Shown here piece after piece: positions 56,200 to 64,000 of a stretch of 64,000 nt of DNA. Made by a program: the position numbers and the translations under genes. The DNA is from Candidatus Kapaibacterium sp. GTDB lineage: Bacteria > Bacteroidota > Ignavibacteria > Kapaibacteriales > NICIL-2. Within the stretch, counting starts at the first letter, position 1. Each line of letters begins with the position of its first letter. The notes under the pieces are model-generated. The model was not told the DNA's origin, searched no databases, and saw only the letters and a program-made list of their open reading frames with translations. The stretch covers positions 1,487,189 to 1,551,188 of the forward strand of contig BPHJ01000001.1 of NCBI GenBank assembly GCA_026003475.1, written 5' to 3'.

Positions 56200-56961
56200 C
56201 TATGCTTGCGCAGTGCCGTCGGCAAGGATTTTCTCAACTGGTTCGAGGAGCATGCGCTCGCCCGTGAACACACCCACCAGCGGCTGACTCATCCAATCCC
56301 CAAGGTTCACGTATGTTCCCTGCCGGCTACCCTCGCTGACGTGGACCAGGGCGGAGCGGTGACGATGCCCCAGAACAACAACGTCGAAACCATCAGTGCA
56401 AATTTTTGCGCGAGCAAAATCAAACAGGCTGTCCTGCATGCCGTCATCCCGTGCTGAGGTGTAGTGCCGGCTGGTGTGGGACGATAGGGACGCAAGGGCA
56501 ATGCCAATGTCCGGATGAATCCACCGATAGAGCGTGTTTGTCAGACGATTGCGAAGAACTCCGCGCAAGAGCAAGTATCCCCAGTCGCCGGCCACTTTGC
56601 CATCGCCATGGGCAATGTAGAAGCGCTTACCGGCAATGTTGCGCTCAAGGTCGTTCCAGTGAATGTGAATTCCCAACTCACGCTCGAAAAAATCGCGGTG
56701 GCCGAAATCGTGGTTGCCGACAAGATACTCGACGACCACTCCCTGCCGAACAAGCTGGTCGAGTGCAGCAAGTGTGCGGAAAAATTCTCGTGGGATAACG
56801 GTACGGTATTCGAACCAGTAATCGAACAGATCCCCGACGATGAACAGTTGCTCGGCAGTCGGTGCGATTGCCTCGAGTAGTTCGATGAGTAATTGTTCTC
56901 GTTGCCGCGATTCTGAGCGCTGGCCATATCCCAGATGCACATCAGAGAGGAAGTACACCAT
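56200..56961 (-). CDS. lpxH: UDP-2,3-diacylglucosamine pyrophosphatase
   Basis: A 253-residue metallophosphoesterase of the LpxH type, which makes lipid X from UDP-2,3-diacylglucosamine in lipid A synthesis. Metal-binding motifs: FLSDVHLGYG, IVGDLFDYWFE, YLVGNHDFG, IAHGDG and VLGHRHRSALV. The YWFE and GDGKVAGDWGYLLLR segments are typical of LpxH in FCB bacteria. It marks a Gram-negative envelope. It starts three bases after the FAH-family gene in the paa operon. Confidence 0.93.
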   Translation of the reverse strand: MVYFLSDVHLGYGQRSESRQREQLLIELLEAIAPTAEQLFIVGDLFDYWFEYRTVIPREFFRTLAALDQLVRQGVVVEYLVGNHDFGHRDFFERELGIHIHWNDLERNIAGKRFYIAHGDGKVAGDWGYLLLRGVLRNRLTNTLYRWIHPDIGIALASLSSHTSRHYTSARDDGMQDSLFDFARAKICTDGFDVVVLGHRHRSALVHVSEGSRQGTYVNLGDWMSQPLVGVFTGERMLLEPVEKILADGTAQA

Positions 56962-56964
56962 CGG

Positions 56965-57663
56965 CTACGCTTTCGGAACGTGTACCTGGACGTCGAGCGT
57001 TACCGCATCCCCAAGCCAGGCATGAACGCGGTCACCGTCCTCAAGTGGTCCAACGCCCTGCGGTGTTCCGGTCAAGACGACATCGCCCGGTTGCAGAACA
57101 AACCACTTCGACAAATACGCAACCAATTCCTCAACCGACCAGAGCATCTGTGCAGGCTTGCCGCGTTGGCGTTCGATGCCGTTGACTGCAAGCCCGAACT
57201 CGATACGGTCAAGCCGATCTATCTGGCTGGCAGGAACAACACGAGAAATGGGTGCACTGGTAGCAAACCCCTTTGCCACTGCCCATGGCAATCCCTCTGC
57301 TTTTGCCCGCTGCTGAACATCGCGAAGCGTCACATCAATGCCGACAGCATACCCCATGATTGCTCCAGCAGCAGCCTCTGGCGTGGCATGGCTGAGTGCA
57401 GTCCCGATGACAGCAACCACCTCGACCTCGTGGTGGAGCAGATGTCCTGCCGCTGGTGCGACCACCGTTCCACCGTCGGGAACGTAGGCACTCGGTGGTT
57501 TGATGAACACAATCGGTTCGACGGGTCGAGGAGCATTCATTTCGCGCGCATGATCTGCATAGTTCCTCCCGATGCAGTAGATCACGCCGAGCCCGATAGC
57601 ATCGCCACTGGTGGTGGTCAGCAATGGTGGGTGCAGTGTTACGGACCAGTGTTCAGCGTTCAT
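56965..57663 (-). CDS. Fumarylacetoacetate hydrolase family protein
   Basis: A 232-residue protein of the FAH fold. Metal-binding residues are in HLLHHEVEVVAVIG (two Glu) and GIDVTLRDVQQRAKAEGLPW (Asp); GYAVGIDVT and VLTGTPQGVGPLEDGDRV are the diagnostic C-terminal motifs. Members hydrolyse C-C bonds in aromatic-degradation products, or decarboxylate oxaloacetate. In a run with paaBCD a role in aromatic-ring cleavage products is possible, but the family also has a general oxaloacetate-removing role. ATG 57663 is five bases after the paaD stop. Confidence 0.87.
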   Translation of the reverse strand: MNAEHWSVTLHPPLLTTTSGDAIGLGVIYCIGRNYADHAREMNAPRPVEPIVFIKPPSAYVPDGGTVVAPAAGHLLHHEVEVVAVIGTALSHATPEAAAGAIMGYAVGIDVTLRDVQQRAKAEGLPWAVAKGFATSAPISRVVPASQIDRLDRIEFGLAVNGIERQRGKPAQMLWSVEELVAYLSKWFVLQPGDVVLTGTPQGVGPLEDGDRVHAWLGDAVTLDVQVHVPKA

Positions 57664-57668
57664 GTACC

Positions 57669-58163
57669 TTAGAGCGGTTTGAATTGCTCGAAGGCTTGAT
57701 GGCAATCATTGCAGAGGTAGATTGCCCGACATAGCGCTGGCCCAAATGGCGAGCGCAAGGTTGTATTGGTGCTTCCGCAGTGCGGGCAGGATGCATTGAG
57801 GAGAATCGCAGGCTCGAACTCTCCCTCAAACCGCGGTGGTGGCGCAAATCCAAGTGATCGAAGCACCGCTCGCCCCTGCTCGGTCAGCCGATTCGTCGTC
57901 CACGGTGTAGTATAGTCCACTCGCACCTCCACCTCCTTGACAGGAAATTCCGAGAGCCGTTCTGTGATTGTTTGCTTGATCATCTCGAGCGCTGGACACC
58001 CAACAAACGTGGGCGTAATGGTAACGGTGATGCGTTCGGCTGAGACGTCGAGCTTTGTTACAATCCCCATATCCACGATCGACAGAGCTGGGATTTCGGG
58101 ATCGTGCACATCGGCTAAGGCTTGCCACACATCGGCATCGGTCAGGTGCGCTGTCTGTTCCAT
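57669..58163 (-). CDS. paaD: PaaD-like subunit of phenylacetyl-CoA epoxidase system
   Basis: A 164-residue protein. The N-terminal MIP18/PaaD domain has DVHDPEIPALSIVDMGIV and ITPTFVGCPALEMI with the conserved Cys. The C-terminal part has a zinc-ribbon-like CPHCG ... CNDC pattern, typical of PaaD (PaaJ). PaaD is thought to help assemble the iron-sulfur or diiron centre of the PaaABC(E) epoxidase. The ATG lies one base after the paaC stop. No paaA or paaE is visible in the window. Confidence 0.9.
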   Translation of the reverse strand: MEQTAHLTDADVWQALADVHDPEIPALSIVDMGIVTKLDVSAERITVTITPTFVGCPALEMIKQTITERLSEFPVKEVEVRVDYTTPWTTNRLTEQGRAVLRSLGFAPPPRFEGEFEPAILLNASCPHCGSTNTTLRSPFGPALCRAIYLCNDCHQAFEQFKPL

Positions 58164-58164
58164 G

Positions 58165-58932
58165 CTACCACTCTGCATCGGGATCAATCCGAAAGACGAC
58201 GGTCATTTCTTCAATGAGCGGTTGCAGGTGTTCGGTATGGTAGCCGCGCCGCCCACCGTAGGCTGGCTCGATTGTTTCAATTGCTGGAAGGCGGTATCCA
58301 GCAGACTCGAGAAGCGGGACAACATCCTCGAGCCACCGCTGCTTGAGTTCCTCCTCACCCGGGAAGATGCCTGCCGAGCGAAGTTCCTGTTCGTACGGAC
58401 TTGGCTCGAAGATGCCGAGCGCATAGGGCAGAAGCATATCGAGCGCTGCTTGCATGCGCATGCGGCTTTCGTCGGTTCCTTCGTTGCCCAACAGACGAAG
58501 CCAGGTGCTCGCATGGAAGACGTGATACTTGATTTCTCCACGCACTTTTCGCGCCAGTTCTGCCAGCGGCTGATAGGTTGATTGCTCCAGGAGCGCGTAG
58601 CGGTTTTGTTCGGCGTAGTCAAAGAGCGCATGGCGCATCAATGCCACCGCATAATCCTGCGTTGGAAGCTCGACCAGATGGCAGCATCGGAACTGTTGCT
58701 CATCGCGTGTGAACGCAAGCGTATCCGGATCGGGATTGCCAAGGTCGGTTAGCAGGTGGTAGAGCGCCAGCGCGTGGCCAAGCTTGTCTTGAGCAATCGA
58801 GGAAAACGCAATATCCTCCTCCAGAATGGGCGCTAAGCCGGTCCATTCACTATTGCGGTGACCGTAGATGAGCGCATCATCAGCCATGCGAAAGAGCAGA
58901 TCCTCCAAAGCGGCGCGGTGATCGGCAGTCAT
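58165..58932 (-). CDS. paaC: PaaC, structural subunit of phenylacetyl-CoA 1,2-epoxidase
   Basis: A 255-residue ferritin-like helical protein. Motifs DALIYGHRNSEWTGLAPILEED and IAFSSIAQDKLGHALALYHL are those of PaaC, the non-catalytic partner of the PaaA diiron subunit. KVRGEIKYHVFHASTWLRLLG continues the four-helix bundle. It helps form the PaaAC core that epoxidises phenylacetyl-CoA. The ATG overlaps the paaB stop by four bases (ATGA). Confidence 0.92.
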   Translation of the reverse strand: MTADHRAALEDLLFRMADDALIYGHRNSEWTGLAPILEEDIAFSSIAQDKLGHALALYHLLTDLGNPDPDTLAFTRDEQQFRCCHLVELPTQDYAVALMRHALFDYAEQNRYALLEQSTYQPLAELARKVRGEIKYHVFHASTWLRLLGNEGTDESRMRMQAALDMLLPYALGIFEPSPYEQELRSAGIFPGEEELKQRWLEDVVPLLESAGYRLPAIETIEPAYGGRRGYHTEHLQPLIEEMTVVFRIDPDAEW

Positions 58933-59339
58933 TGTGATTGCTGGGATTGTTGCTGTTCGGTACGCTGTTTCCACGCCAGAATCTTTTGCATCACCTTATA
59001 GCCGCTGGCGTCGCGGTAGTCTTTGTCCGGGGTTGTTGCAAACAGGTCTGCATCCTCCGGCGCAAAGGTGATGATCTCGCTGGTTTTGACGACCCACAGA
59101 TTGACGCATTGTGAACGGCGGGCGTACTGCTCTTTGGCAAACACCATTGCCAACTCCGCATTCGGGGCATGGATGCTCCCAACGTGAATATGGCGGGCAC
59201 CGCTTTTGGCTTGGTGGAAGACCTCAAACGTCTGCAAATGGGAGCCTTCGGGGACACCCTCGAAGGGCTGTTGCTCTGCTGGAATTTCCAATCGGGTTAC
59301 TCGCGGGTCCAGCGATTGCAAGGTAACAGTTCTGCTCAT
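58929..59339 (-). CDS. paaB: PaaB, small subunit of phenylacetyl-CoA epoxidase
   Basis: A 136-residue protein. The core of about 90 residues has TFEVFHQAKSGARHIHVGSI, NAELAMVFAKEQYARRSQCVNLWVV and an acidic FAPEDADLFATTPDKDYRDASGY, matching PaaB. It bridges PaaAC dimers. The N-terminal 30 residues and Gln/Ser-rich tail are extensions. The start overlaps the DUF4286 stop (ATGA). Confidence 0.92.
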   Translation of the reverse strand: MSRTVTLQSLDPRVTRLEIPAEQQPFEGVPEGSHLQTFEVFHQAKSGARHIHVGSIHAPNAELAMVFAKEQYARRSQCVNLWVVKTSEIITFAPEDADLFATTPDKDYRDASGYKVMQKILAWKQRTEQQQSQQSQ

Positions 59340-59674
59340 GATAGCAAGGGCGGTAGTTCAACATCGTCAAGGTCGAGTGTTTCCATGACAGTGCGTTCGA
59401 TCTCGATGATGCCGCCGTACTTTGCCTTGTGTGCTGCTTGGAGGACAGGAGCAAAATCCATGCGGTATTGCTCGTAGTGCGCCAGCGTGGGGGCGTAGTA
59501 CTGAATGCAATACTGTACGCCCGACGGATGCTCCGGTTTGAGAACACGGGCTATATGGACGCGCTCGAACAATTCGGTGTTCATCACATCGCGAATATGC
59601 TCGCGCATCATCCACTGTCGCCATTCATCCTCCACCGAGGGCGGCATCGTGCAGAGCACTTGGTAGATGATCAT
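59336..59674 (-). CDS. DUF4286 family protein
   Basis: A 112-residue protein of the DUF4286 family, a dimeric ferredoxin-like fold widespread in Bacteroidota. Motifs: MIIYQVLCTMPPSVEDEWRQ, MMREHIRDVMNTELFERV and QYYAPTLAHYEQYRMDFAP. It may be an enzyme-associated monooxygenase-like fold; the function is not established. It is the first gene of the paaBCD-FAH-lpxH operon, with a TATTTTTG element just upstream. Confidence 0.88.
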   Translation of the reverse strand: MIIYQVLCTMPPSVEDEWRQWMMREHIRDVMNTELFERVHIARVLKPEHPSGVQYCIQYYAPTLAHYEQYRMDFAPVLQAAHKAKYGGIIEIERTVMETLDLDDVELPPLLS

Positions 59675-59698
59675 AGCACCATGGATCGGTTGTCACTG

Positions 59699-59706
59699 CA
59701 AAAATA
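59699..59706 (-). promoter_or_regulatory. TATTTTTG -7 promoter element of the DUF4286-paaBCD operon
   Basis: Minus strand TATTTTTGC, exact to TAnnTTTG, 24 bases before the ATG at 59674. No clear TTG at the -33 position. Confidence 0.5.
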
Positions 59707-59773
59707 GGAGATTTTTGTGTCATTTCTGGACGTACTGCATGCGAGCAGGGATTGTACTCGGTTGCAGGATACG

Positions 59774-60325
59774 TTAGCGCATGTCCACAACCTCAGCACC
59801 GACGGGCACTGTGAACTCAAACTGCTCGGCAGAGACTGCTGGATTGAAGCGCAACGAGCGAACCTGCCACTGCTCACTTCCACCGGTAGCTTCGATGGTG
59901 AGCGCGCGCAGCCTTCCGCTCCGAAAGTCGAGCACAAGGCGCCGCACTCCATAGACTGGTTCGCCCGTTGGCACCAGTATCACGCGTCCGCTGGACTGCT
60001 GCTCGACGCGATACCGCTCCAGAAGTTGGAACACGACACGGTCGAAGGTTGCATTCCCGCTGGATGGTACTGGGGCAATCGTGACGGTGTTCTGCCCGGG
60101 AACGTAATTCCACACGATAGCGCCGTTGCTGACGACGGTTCGCTGCTTGCTTTCCAGACGGAGCTTTCCTCCGCGCGTTGCTACGATGCGGATATCCTCG
60201 CCGGAGCTACTCCGGAGCTGGCATTGGAGCGCCGTTGCTGTGCGCACCTGTGTCACCAATTGCTCAAATGGTGAGGCAGCCTGTAAGCACAGCGTTGCTA
60301 TAAGACTAAGCGCCAATACTTGCAT
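59774..60325 (-). CDS. LolA-like outer-membrane lipoprotein carrier protein
   Basis: A 183-residue protein with a signal peptide (MQVLALSLIATLCLQAASP) and a LolA-like beta-sheet: RGGKLRLESKQRTVVSNGAIVWNYVPGQ and TFDRVVFQLLERYRVEQQSS. These read like the convex sheet of LolA-type lipoprotein carriers, which move lipoproteins from the inner to the outer membrane. The ATG at 60325 precedes the signal; the frame to 60463 would run into the divergent gcvT. Function is inferred from fold-level similarity. Confidence 0.77.
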   Translation of the reverse strand: MQVLALSLIATLCLQAASPFEQLVTQVRTATALQCQLRSSSGEDIRIVATRGGKLRLESKQRTVVSNGAIVWNYVPGQNTVTIAPVPSSGNATFDRVVFQLLERYRVEQQSSGRVILVPTGEPVYGVRRLVLDFRSGRLRALTIEATGGSEQWQVRSLRFNPAVSAEQFEFTVPVGAEVVDMR

Positions 60326-60383
60326 GGGTCGTATTCTGTTGTCCAACAGGCTGCAATTTACATGCACGTGCCAAAGCGTGGCG

Positions 60384-60391
60384 TATTTTTG
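60384..60391 (+). promoter_or_regulatory. TATTTTTG -7 promoter element of gcvT
   Basis: Plus strand TATTTTTGCC, exact to TAnnTTTG, 26 bases before the gcvT ATG; GAGAGGA follows as ribosome site. No clear -33 TTG. Confidence 0.5.
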
Positions 60392-60417
60392 CCGCACTTT
60401 TTTCGAGAGGACAGTCA

Positions 60418-61518
60418 ATGCGCCATACACGATTCCACCGGCTCCACCAACAACTGGGTGCAAAGCTGGTTCCTTTCGCCGGCTTCGAAATGCCGATTCA
60501 CTACCCCAAGGGCATTTTGCACGAACACCAGGTCGTTCGAACAGCAGTCGGTGTCTTCGACGTATCCCACATGGGAGAATTCGAGATCAGCGGTCCGGAT
60601 GCGCTCGCACTCGTTCAACGCCTGACCGTCAACGACGCCGCAAAGCTCAGCCCTGGCAAGGCGCAGTACTCCGCCATGTGCACACCCACCGGCGGAATCA
60701 TTGATGACCTTCTTGTGTACCGACTGGAAGAATCGCGCTTCATGCTTGTGGTCAACGGCGCATGCGAGCAAAAAGATTGGCCGTGGATATCCTCCCATGC
60801 TGAAGCATTCGACGTGCACGTTCGTAACGTAAGCGACGAAATCAATCTGCTTGCCGTCCAGGGTCCACGCACTATCGAGGCACTCCAACCCCTGACGCCC
60901 ATCGAGCTTGCATCGGTGCCCTACTACAACTTCGTCCAGGGTACCCTTGCCGATGTTCCGATGATTATTTCCCGCACCGGCTACACTGGCGAACTTGGCT
61001 TTGAGCTGTACTTCCGTGGTGACGAAGCCACCGCTCATGCGGTCTGGCATGCAATTATGGATGCTGGAGCTGCATGGGGGATCGAACCGGTTGGTCTTGG
61101 TGCCCGCGACACGCTCCGGCTCGAGAAAGGCTACTGCCTCTACGGCAACGACATTGACGAAACCACCACACCCTTGGAAGCCGGCTTGGGCTGGATTACC
61201 AAGCTTCAGAAAGGCGACTTCATCGGTCGCGAAGCACTGCTGGCGCAGAAAGAACGCGGCATCGAACGGAAGTTAGTCGGCTTCGTTGTCGAATCCGAGC
61301 GCTTCATTCCTCGCCATGGCTATACGATTACCAGCGATGGCACACCCGTCGGTCGGGTAACCAGCGGGTCCATCTCGCCATCACTGGGGGTGCCCATCGG
61401 CATGGGATACGTTCCCGTCTGGCTGAGCCAGCCGGGAAGTAGCTTCGACATTATCGCTGGCACGCGGAGCAGCCGAGCACACGTCTTGGCAATGCCATTT
61501 TATCCCCCGCAGCAGTGA
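60418..61518 (+). CDS. gcvT: Glycine cleavage system T protein (aminomethyltransferase)
   Basis: A 366-residue aminomethyltransferase that releases ammonia from the lipoyl-bound aminomethyl group and forms methylene-tetrahydrofolate. Motifs: LGAKLVPFAGFEMPIHYPKG, VGVFDVSHMGEFEISG, DDLLVYRLEESRFMLVVNG, SRTGYTGELGFELYF and VGLGARDTLRLEKGYCLYGN, with the C-terminal barrel present. The other gcv genes are not in the window. GAGAGG precedes the ATG and its stop overlaps kdsB by three bases. Confidence 0.96.
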   Translation: MRHTRFHRLHQQLGAKLVPFAGFEMPIHYPKGILHEHQVVRTAVGVFDVSHMGEFEISGPDALALVQRLTVNDAAKLSPGKAQYSAMCTPTGGIIDDLLVYRLEESRFMLVVNGACEQKDWPWISSHAEAFDVHVRNVSDEINLLAVQGPRTIEALQPLTPIELASVPYYNFVQGTLADVPMIISRTGYTGELGFELYFRGDEATAHAVWHAIMDAGAAWGIEPVGLGARDTLRLEKGYCLYGNDIDETTTPLEAGLGWITKLQKGDFIGREALLAQKERGIERKLVGFVVESERFIPRHGYTITSDGTPVGRVTSGSISPSLGVPIGMGYVPVWLSQPGSSFDIIAGTRSSRAHVLAMPFYPPQQ

Positions 61519-62264
61519 GGGCGATTATCGCAATACCCGCGCGATACCACTCCGAGCGCTTTCCGGGCAAAGTGCTCTGCGACTTAGAAGGACAGTCAAT
61601 GCTGGAACGAGTCTGGCGTGCTGCAACCGCTGCCAATGGCTTCGACGCCGTCGTCATCTTGACCGACGACGAACGCATTGCCACGGCATGCATGCAATGG
61701 GGCGCTGACTGCCGCATGACGCCGGCCTCTCTTCCCAGTGGAACTGACCGTGTCGCTTATGCGGTGTCACGGTGGTTTCGGGATGTGGAGATCGTGCTCA
61801 ACCTTCAAGCTGATGAGCCGTTGGTGCCGTCCCAACTGCTGGAATCCCTGCTCGATGCATTGACCAATCACCCCTTCGCCGACGTTGCGACGCCGATTGC
61901 ATCCGTTGCCTCCATCGAGGAAGTTCGCAGTCCAACTGTCTGCAAGGTCCTCTGTCGGCACGATGGAACAGCGCTCCTTTTTTCCCGCGCCCCAATTCCA
62001 TTCGATCGTCGCCATGGCATTGGAGCACTGGAACACTACCGCAAGCACATTGGCATCTACGCCTATCGCCGAGGCGCGCTGGAGCAATTTGCCGAACTTC
62101 CACCTGATCCAATCGAAGTGTTGGAATCACTCGAGCAGCTTCGCCTGCTGCGGGCTGGTGCAACCTTTCTGTGCGTCCCGACGGATGCAGAACTTATCGC
62201 TGTGGATACCCCTGCCGACGCTGATCGTGTCCGAGCGTACTTGCGGCGTCAGGCAATGTTGTGA
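61515..62264 (+). CDS. kdsB: 3-deoxy-manno-octulosonate cytidylyltransferase
   Basis: A 249-residue CMP-KDO synthetase that activates KDO for LPS. Motifs: AIPARYHSERFPGKVLCDLEGQ, LNLQADEPLVP (the usual NVQGDEP has Ala for Gly), SPTVCKVLCRHDG, FSRAPIPFD and the C-terminal EVLESLEQLRLL. It starts with GTG in a GTGA overlap with the gcvT stop. Its 3' end overlaps the convergent yebC by 16 bases. With lpxH and rfaE1 it shows that this cell makes KDO/heptose LPS. Confidence 0.95.
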   Translation: MRAIIAIPARYHSERFPGKVLCDLEGQSMLERVWRAATAANGFDAVVILTDDERIATACMQWGADCRMTPASLPSGTDRVAYAVSRWFRDVEIVLNLQADEPLVPSQLLESLLDALTNHPFADVATPIASVASIEEVRSPTVCKVLCRHDGTALLFSRAPIPFDRRHGIGALEHYRKHIGIYAYRRGALEQFAELPPDPIEVLESLEQLRLLRAGATFLCVPTDAELIAVDTPADADRVRAYLRRQAML

Positions 62265-62962
62265 TACACGTGTTGGACGTCGTCGTCTTGTTCGATGTGT
62301 TCGAGCAAGCGCGCGACATCGTCCATTTGCTCATCGGTAAGAGAAACCGTCGAAAGCGGAATCCACTGCAGTTGGGCAAGCGCAAGCGGGACACCTCGAT
62401 CTTCCAGCGCACGTTGCATCCGGCCGAACTCCTCGAAGGCGGTGTACGCAACGACAACGCTATCGTCGGGATCGAATTCGATATCCTCAGCGCCGGCATC
62501 AATCAGTAACAGTTCCAGGTCATCGAGGGCGGTATCACCGACGGGCACTTTGAACACGCCACGACGCTGGAAGAGGAATTCCACAGCACCGCTCTGCGCC
62601 AATGACCCGCCGTACTTATTGAAGTAGCTTCGCAGATTTGCGACGGTGCGCGTGGGATTATCCGTTGCGGTTTCGATCATGAGCGCCACCCCATGCGGAG
62701 CATATCCTTCGTAGAGCACTTCCTGGAGAGCATCGGCTTGGCGACCGAGCGCACGTTGGATCGCCGCCTCGACTCGATCCTTGGGCATATTATTGGCGCG
62801 TGCTTCCTGGAGAGCAGCACGCAGCCGTGGATTGCCTGCTGGATCGGCACCGCCTGCTTTGACAGCAATGGTGATTTCACGCCCAATTCGCGTGAAGGTT
62901 TTTGCCATGCGGTCGTAGCGGGCAAACATTTTCGCCTTGCGTTTCTCGAAGATTCTGCCCAT
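62249..62962 (-). CDS. yebC: YebC/PmpR family transcriptional regulator
   Basis: A 237-residue YebC-family protein. Family motifs: KMFARYDRMAKTFTRIGREI, GGADPAGNPRLRAALQEARA, NNMPKDRVEAAIQRALGR and YEGYAPHGVALMIETATDN. Members bind DNA (PmpR) or, as shown for some, aid translation of proline stretches; which applies here is unknown. It has a TAAGTTTG promoter-like element upstream. The ATG lies 118 bases from the pntA stop. Confidence 0.95.
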   Translation of the reverse strand: MGRIFEKRKAKMFARYDRMAKTFTRIGREITIAVKAGGADPAGNPRLRAALQEARANNMPKDRVEAAIQRALGRQADALQEVLYEGYAPHGVALMIETATDNPTRTVANLRSYFNKYGGSLAQSGAVEFLFQRRGVFKVPVGDTALDDLELLLIDAGAEDIEFDPDDSVVVAYTAFEEFGRMQRALEDRGVPLALAQLQWIPLSTVSLTDEQMDDVARLLEHIEQDDDVQHVYHNIA

Positions 62963-62994
62963 ATGCTCAATGGTGGTGGCTGGTAATCAGGCTG

Positions 62995-63002
62995 CAAACT
63001 TA
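62995..63002 (-). promoter_or_regulatory. TAAGTTTG -7-like element of yebC
   Basis: Minus strand TAAGTTTGC, exact to TAnnTTTG, 32 bases before the yebC ATG. It is in the 118-base gap after pntA. Confidence 0.4.
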
Positions 63003-63080
63003 CGGCACTTTTGCAATGTCCATGGATCAGAGCATCCGCCGGAAGGCACTGCTCGGCCTACGCTCCATCGCGTGTACGCA

Positions 63081-64000
63081 TCAGCGTGAAAGTTCTTCTG
63101 CTCGCTCGATTGCCATTGCGCGGAGGATGTCGTCCTCGAGATGGAAACGCACACCATCGGAGGTTGCCAACAGCAGCAGGAGGTTGGTCAGATTCCGGGA
63201 GAACATCATCGAAGCATGGTGCGGTAGCTGGGCTGGAAGCAGCAAGGGAGCAAGGATCGTGACACCATTGGAGAGAACAACTTCCTTGCCAGGCTGGGTT
63301 TGTTCGGTATTGCCCCCGCTCTCAGCGGCAAGGTCCACGATGATTGCGCCTGGTTTCATCGCTTCGAGCATGGCAGTGCTGACCAGCAGCGGTGCGCGCT
63401 TCCCCGGAACGGCAGCAGTCGTGATCACGACGTCAGCGCGTGCAACGTAGGGAGACAGTCCATCCCGTTGGCGCTGGAGCTGCTCATCGGCAAGCTGGCG
63501 GGCATATCCAGCAGCCGTTTCGGTCTCCACGGTGCCAATCTCAATACGGATTGGTCGCCCGCCCAAACTTGCGATTTGTTCCTGTGCTGCGGGGCGAACG
63601 TCATAGGCAGACACCTGCGCACCCAATCGTCGTGCCGTTGCTATTGCTTGCAAACCCGCAACGCCGGCACCAATCACCAAACACTCTGCTGGCGGGATCG
63701 TTCCTGCTGCAGAAACCAGCATGGGGAAAAATCGTGGCAGACGCTCTGCTGCAACAATAGCAGCACGGTAGCCAGCAACGGTTGCCATCGAACTGAGCAC
63801 ATCCATCGCCTGTGCGCGACTGGTACGGGGAATTCGCTCCAGCGCAAGAATGCGGACGCCGCGCCCCACTACGTTTTCGACGACGTCGGCATGCTTCCAC
63901 TGCTGCACGAGCGTGATCAGAACTTGTCCCTGGCGTAGCTGTTCGGCCAACGGAACCGGGAAAGTCAGCGTGCACAGGATCTCAGCTTCAGAAAGAACTG
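63081..64000 (-). CDS. pntA: NAD(P) transhydrogenase alpha subunit, part 1 (partial, runs off the right edge)
   Basis: The C-terminal 306 residues of the soluble domain I (NAD-binding) of proton-translocating transhydrogenase, which couples NADH to NADP+ reduction. The visible part has an AlaDH/PNT fold: FPVPLAEQLRQGQVLITLVQ, the dinucleotide loop VIGAGVAGLQAIATARRLGA, AYDVRPAAQEQ, VPGKRAPLLV and MKPGAIIVDLAAESGGN. The reading frame continues past the edge (SEAEILCTL precedes), so the TTG at 63950 is not the true start. It ends without the membrane domain, so this is the split form with a separate PntA part 2. Confidence 0.92.
   Translation of the reverse strand, partial: VLSEAEILCTLTFPVPLAEQLRQGQVLITLVQQWKHADVVENVVGRGVRILALERIPRTSRAQAMDVLSSMATVAGYRAAIVAAERLPRFFPMLVSAAGTIPPAECLVIGAGVAGLQAIATARRLGAQVSAYDVRPAAQEQIASLGGRPIRIEIGTVETETAAGYARQLADEQLQRQRDGLSPYVARADVVITTAAVPGKRAPLLVSTAMLEAMKPGAIIVDLAAESGGNTEQTQPGKEVVLSNGVTILAPLLLPAQLPHHASMMFSRNLTNLLLLLATSDGVRFHLEDDILRAMAIERAEELSR

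Overview
This window looks like a stretch of core chromosome from a Gram-negative member of the Bacteroidota/Chlorobiota (FCB) group, with moderately high GC content. The evidence is as follows. There is a C-terminal type IX secretion sorting domain (13694-14506). There are LPS and outer-membrane genes: lpxH, kdsB, a heptose-7-phosphate kinase, a lolA-like gene and two or three outer-membrane beta-barrels. Proteins of FCB-typical uncharacterised families occur (DUF4286, DUF3109, DUF2795, a DUF6029-like barrel). Several genes carry a TAnnTTTG-type -7 promoter element. The large surface protein with an IgGFc-binding-like head and Hydin/ASPM-like repeats is typical of Ignavibacteria/Kapabacteria-like lineages. 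The exact lineage is an inference. I see no tRNA or rRNA gene, CRISPR array, insertion sequence or phage, and no gene-free stretch above 300 bases.

Layout. 1-3167 (-): a large secreted protein, cut by the left edge and carrying an apparent single-base frameshift. 3327-5095 (-): ppx/gppA and a small membrane gene. 5127-6311 (+): a membrane acyltransferase whose 3' end overlaps a class A penicillin-binding protein (-). 8552-11414 (-): rpsD and an EF-G of the mitochondrial-EFG1/spdEFG1 type. 11543-13592: pirin (+), then an ATL protein and a phosphofructokinase (-). 13694-16704: a T9SS cargo protein diverging from a TlpA-like thioredoxin plus outer-membrane barrel pair.

16796-21319 (+) is the most interesting cluster. 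It holds mnmH, then a HAD-UbiA fusion, a DprE1-like oxidase and a DprE2-like reductase. The last three together look like a complete polyprenyl-phosphoryl-arabinose pathway of the kind known from mycobacteria. The HAD domain may supply the phosphatase step.

21483-27199 (-): DUF3109 protein, rpoN and an AddA-type helicase-nuclease. 27309-30158 (+): DJ-1 family, alpha/beta hydrolase and pyruvate kinase (apparent frameshift close to its end). 30200-36195 (-): a membrane-anchored unknown, a dihaem cytochrome c, and an overlapping operon of arginase-family enzyme, hexosamine/hexose phosphomutase, glycosyltransferase and an AraC regulator with a metal-binding-like head. 36422-48713 (+): icd-thyA-rfaE1, secD-secF-STAS-purA, a C39 peptidase-ABC exporter, an NRAMP-UspA fusion and a small basic membrane protein.

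48873-59674 (-) is one long co-directional run: methyltransferase, Wzi-like barrel, fabF, lipoprotein, DUF3108, AEC transporter, DUF2795, thiamine pyrophosphokinase, lpxH, FAH-family enzyme, paaD, paaC, paaB and DUF4286. 59774-64000: lolA-like (-), gcvT and kdsB (+), yebC (-) and the 3' part of pntA (-, cut by the right edge). Start/stop overlaps of 1-16 bases are very common and were used to choose many starts.
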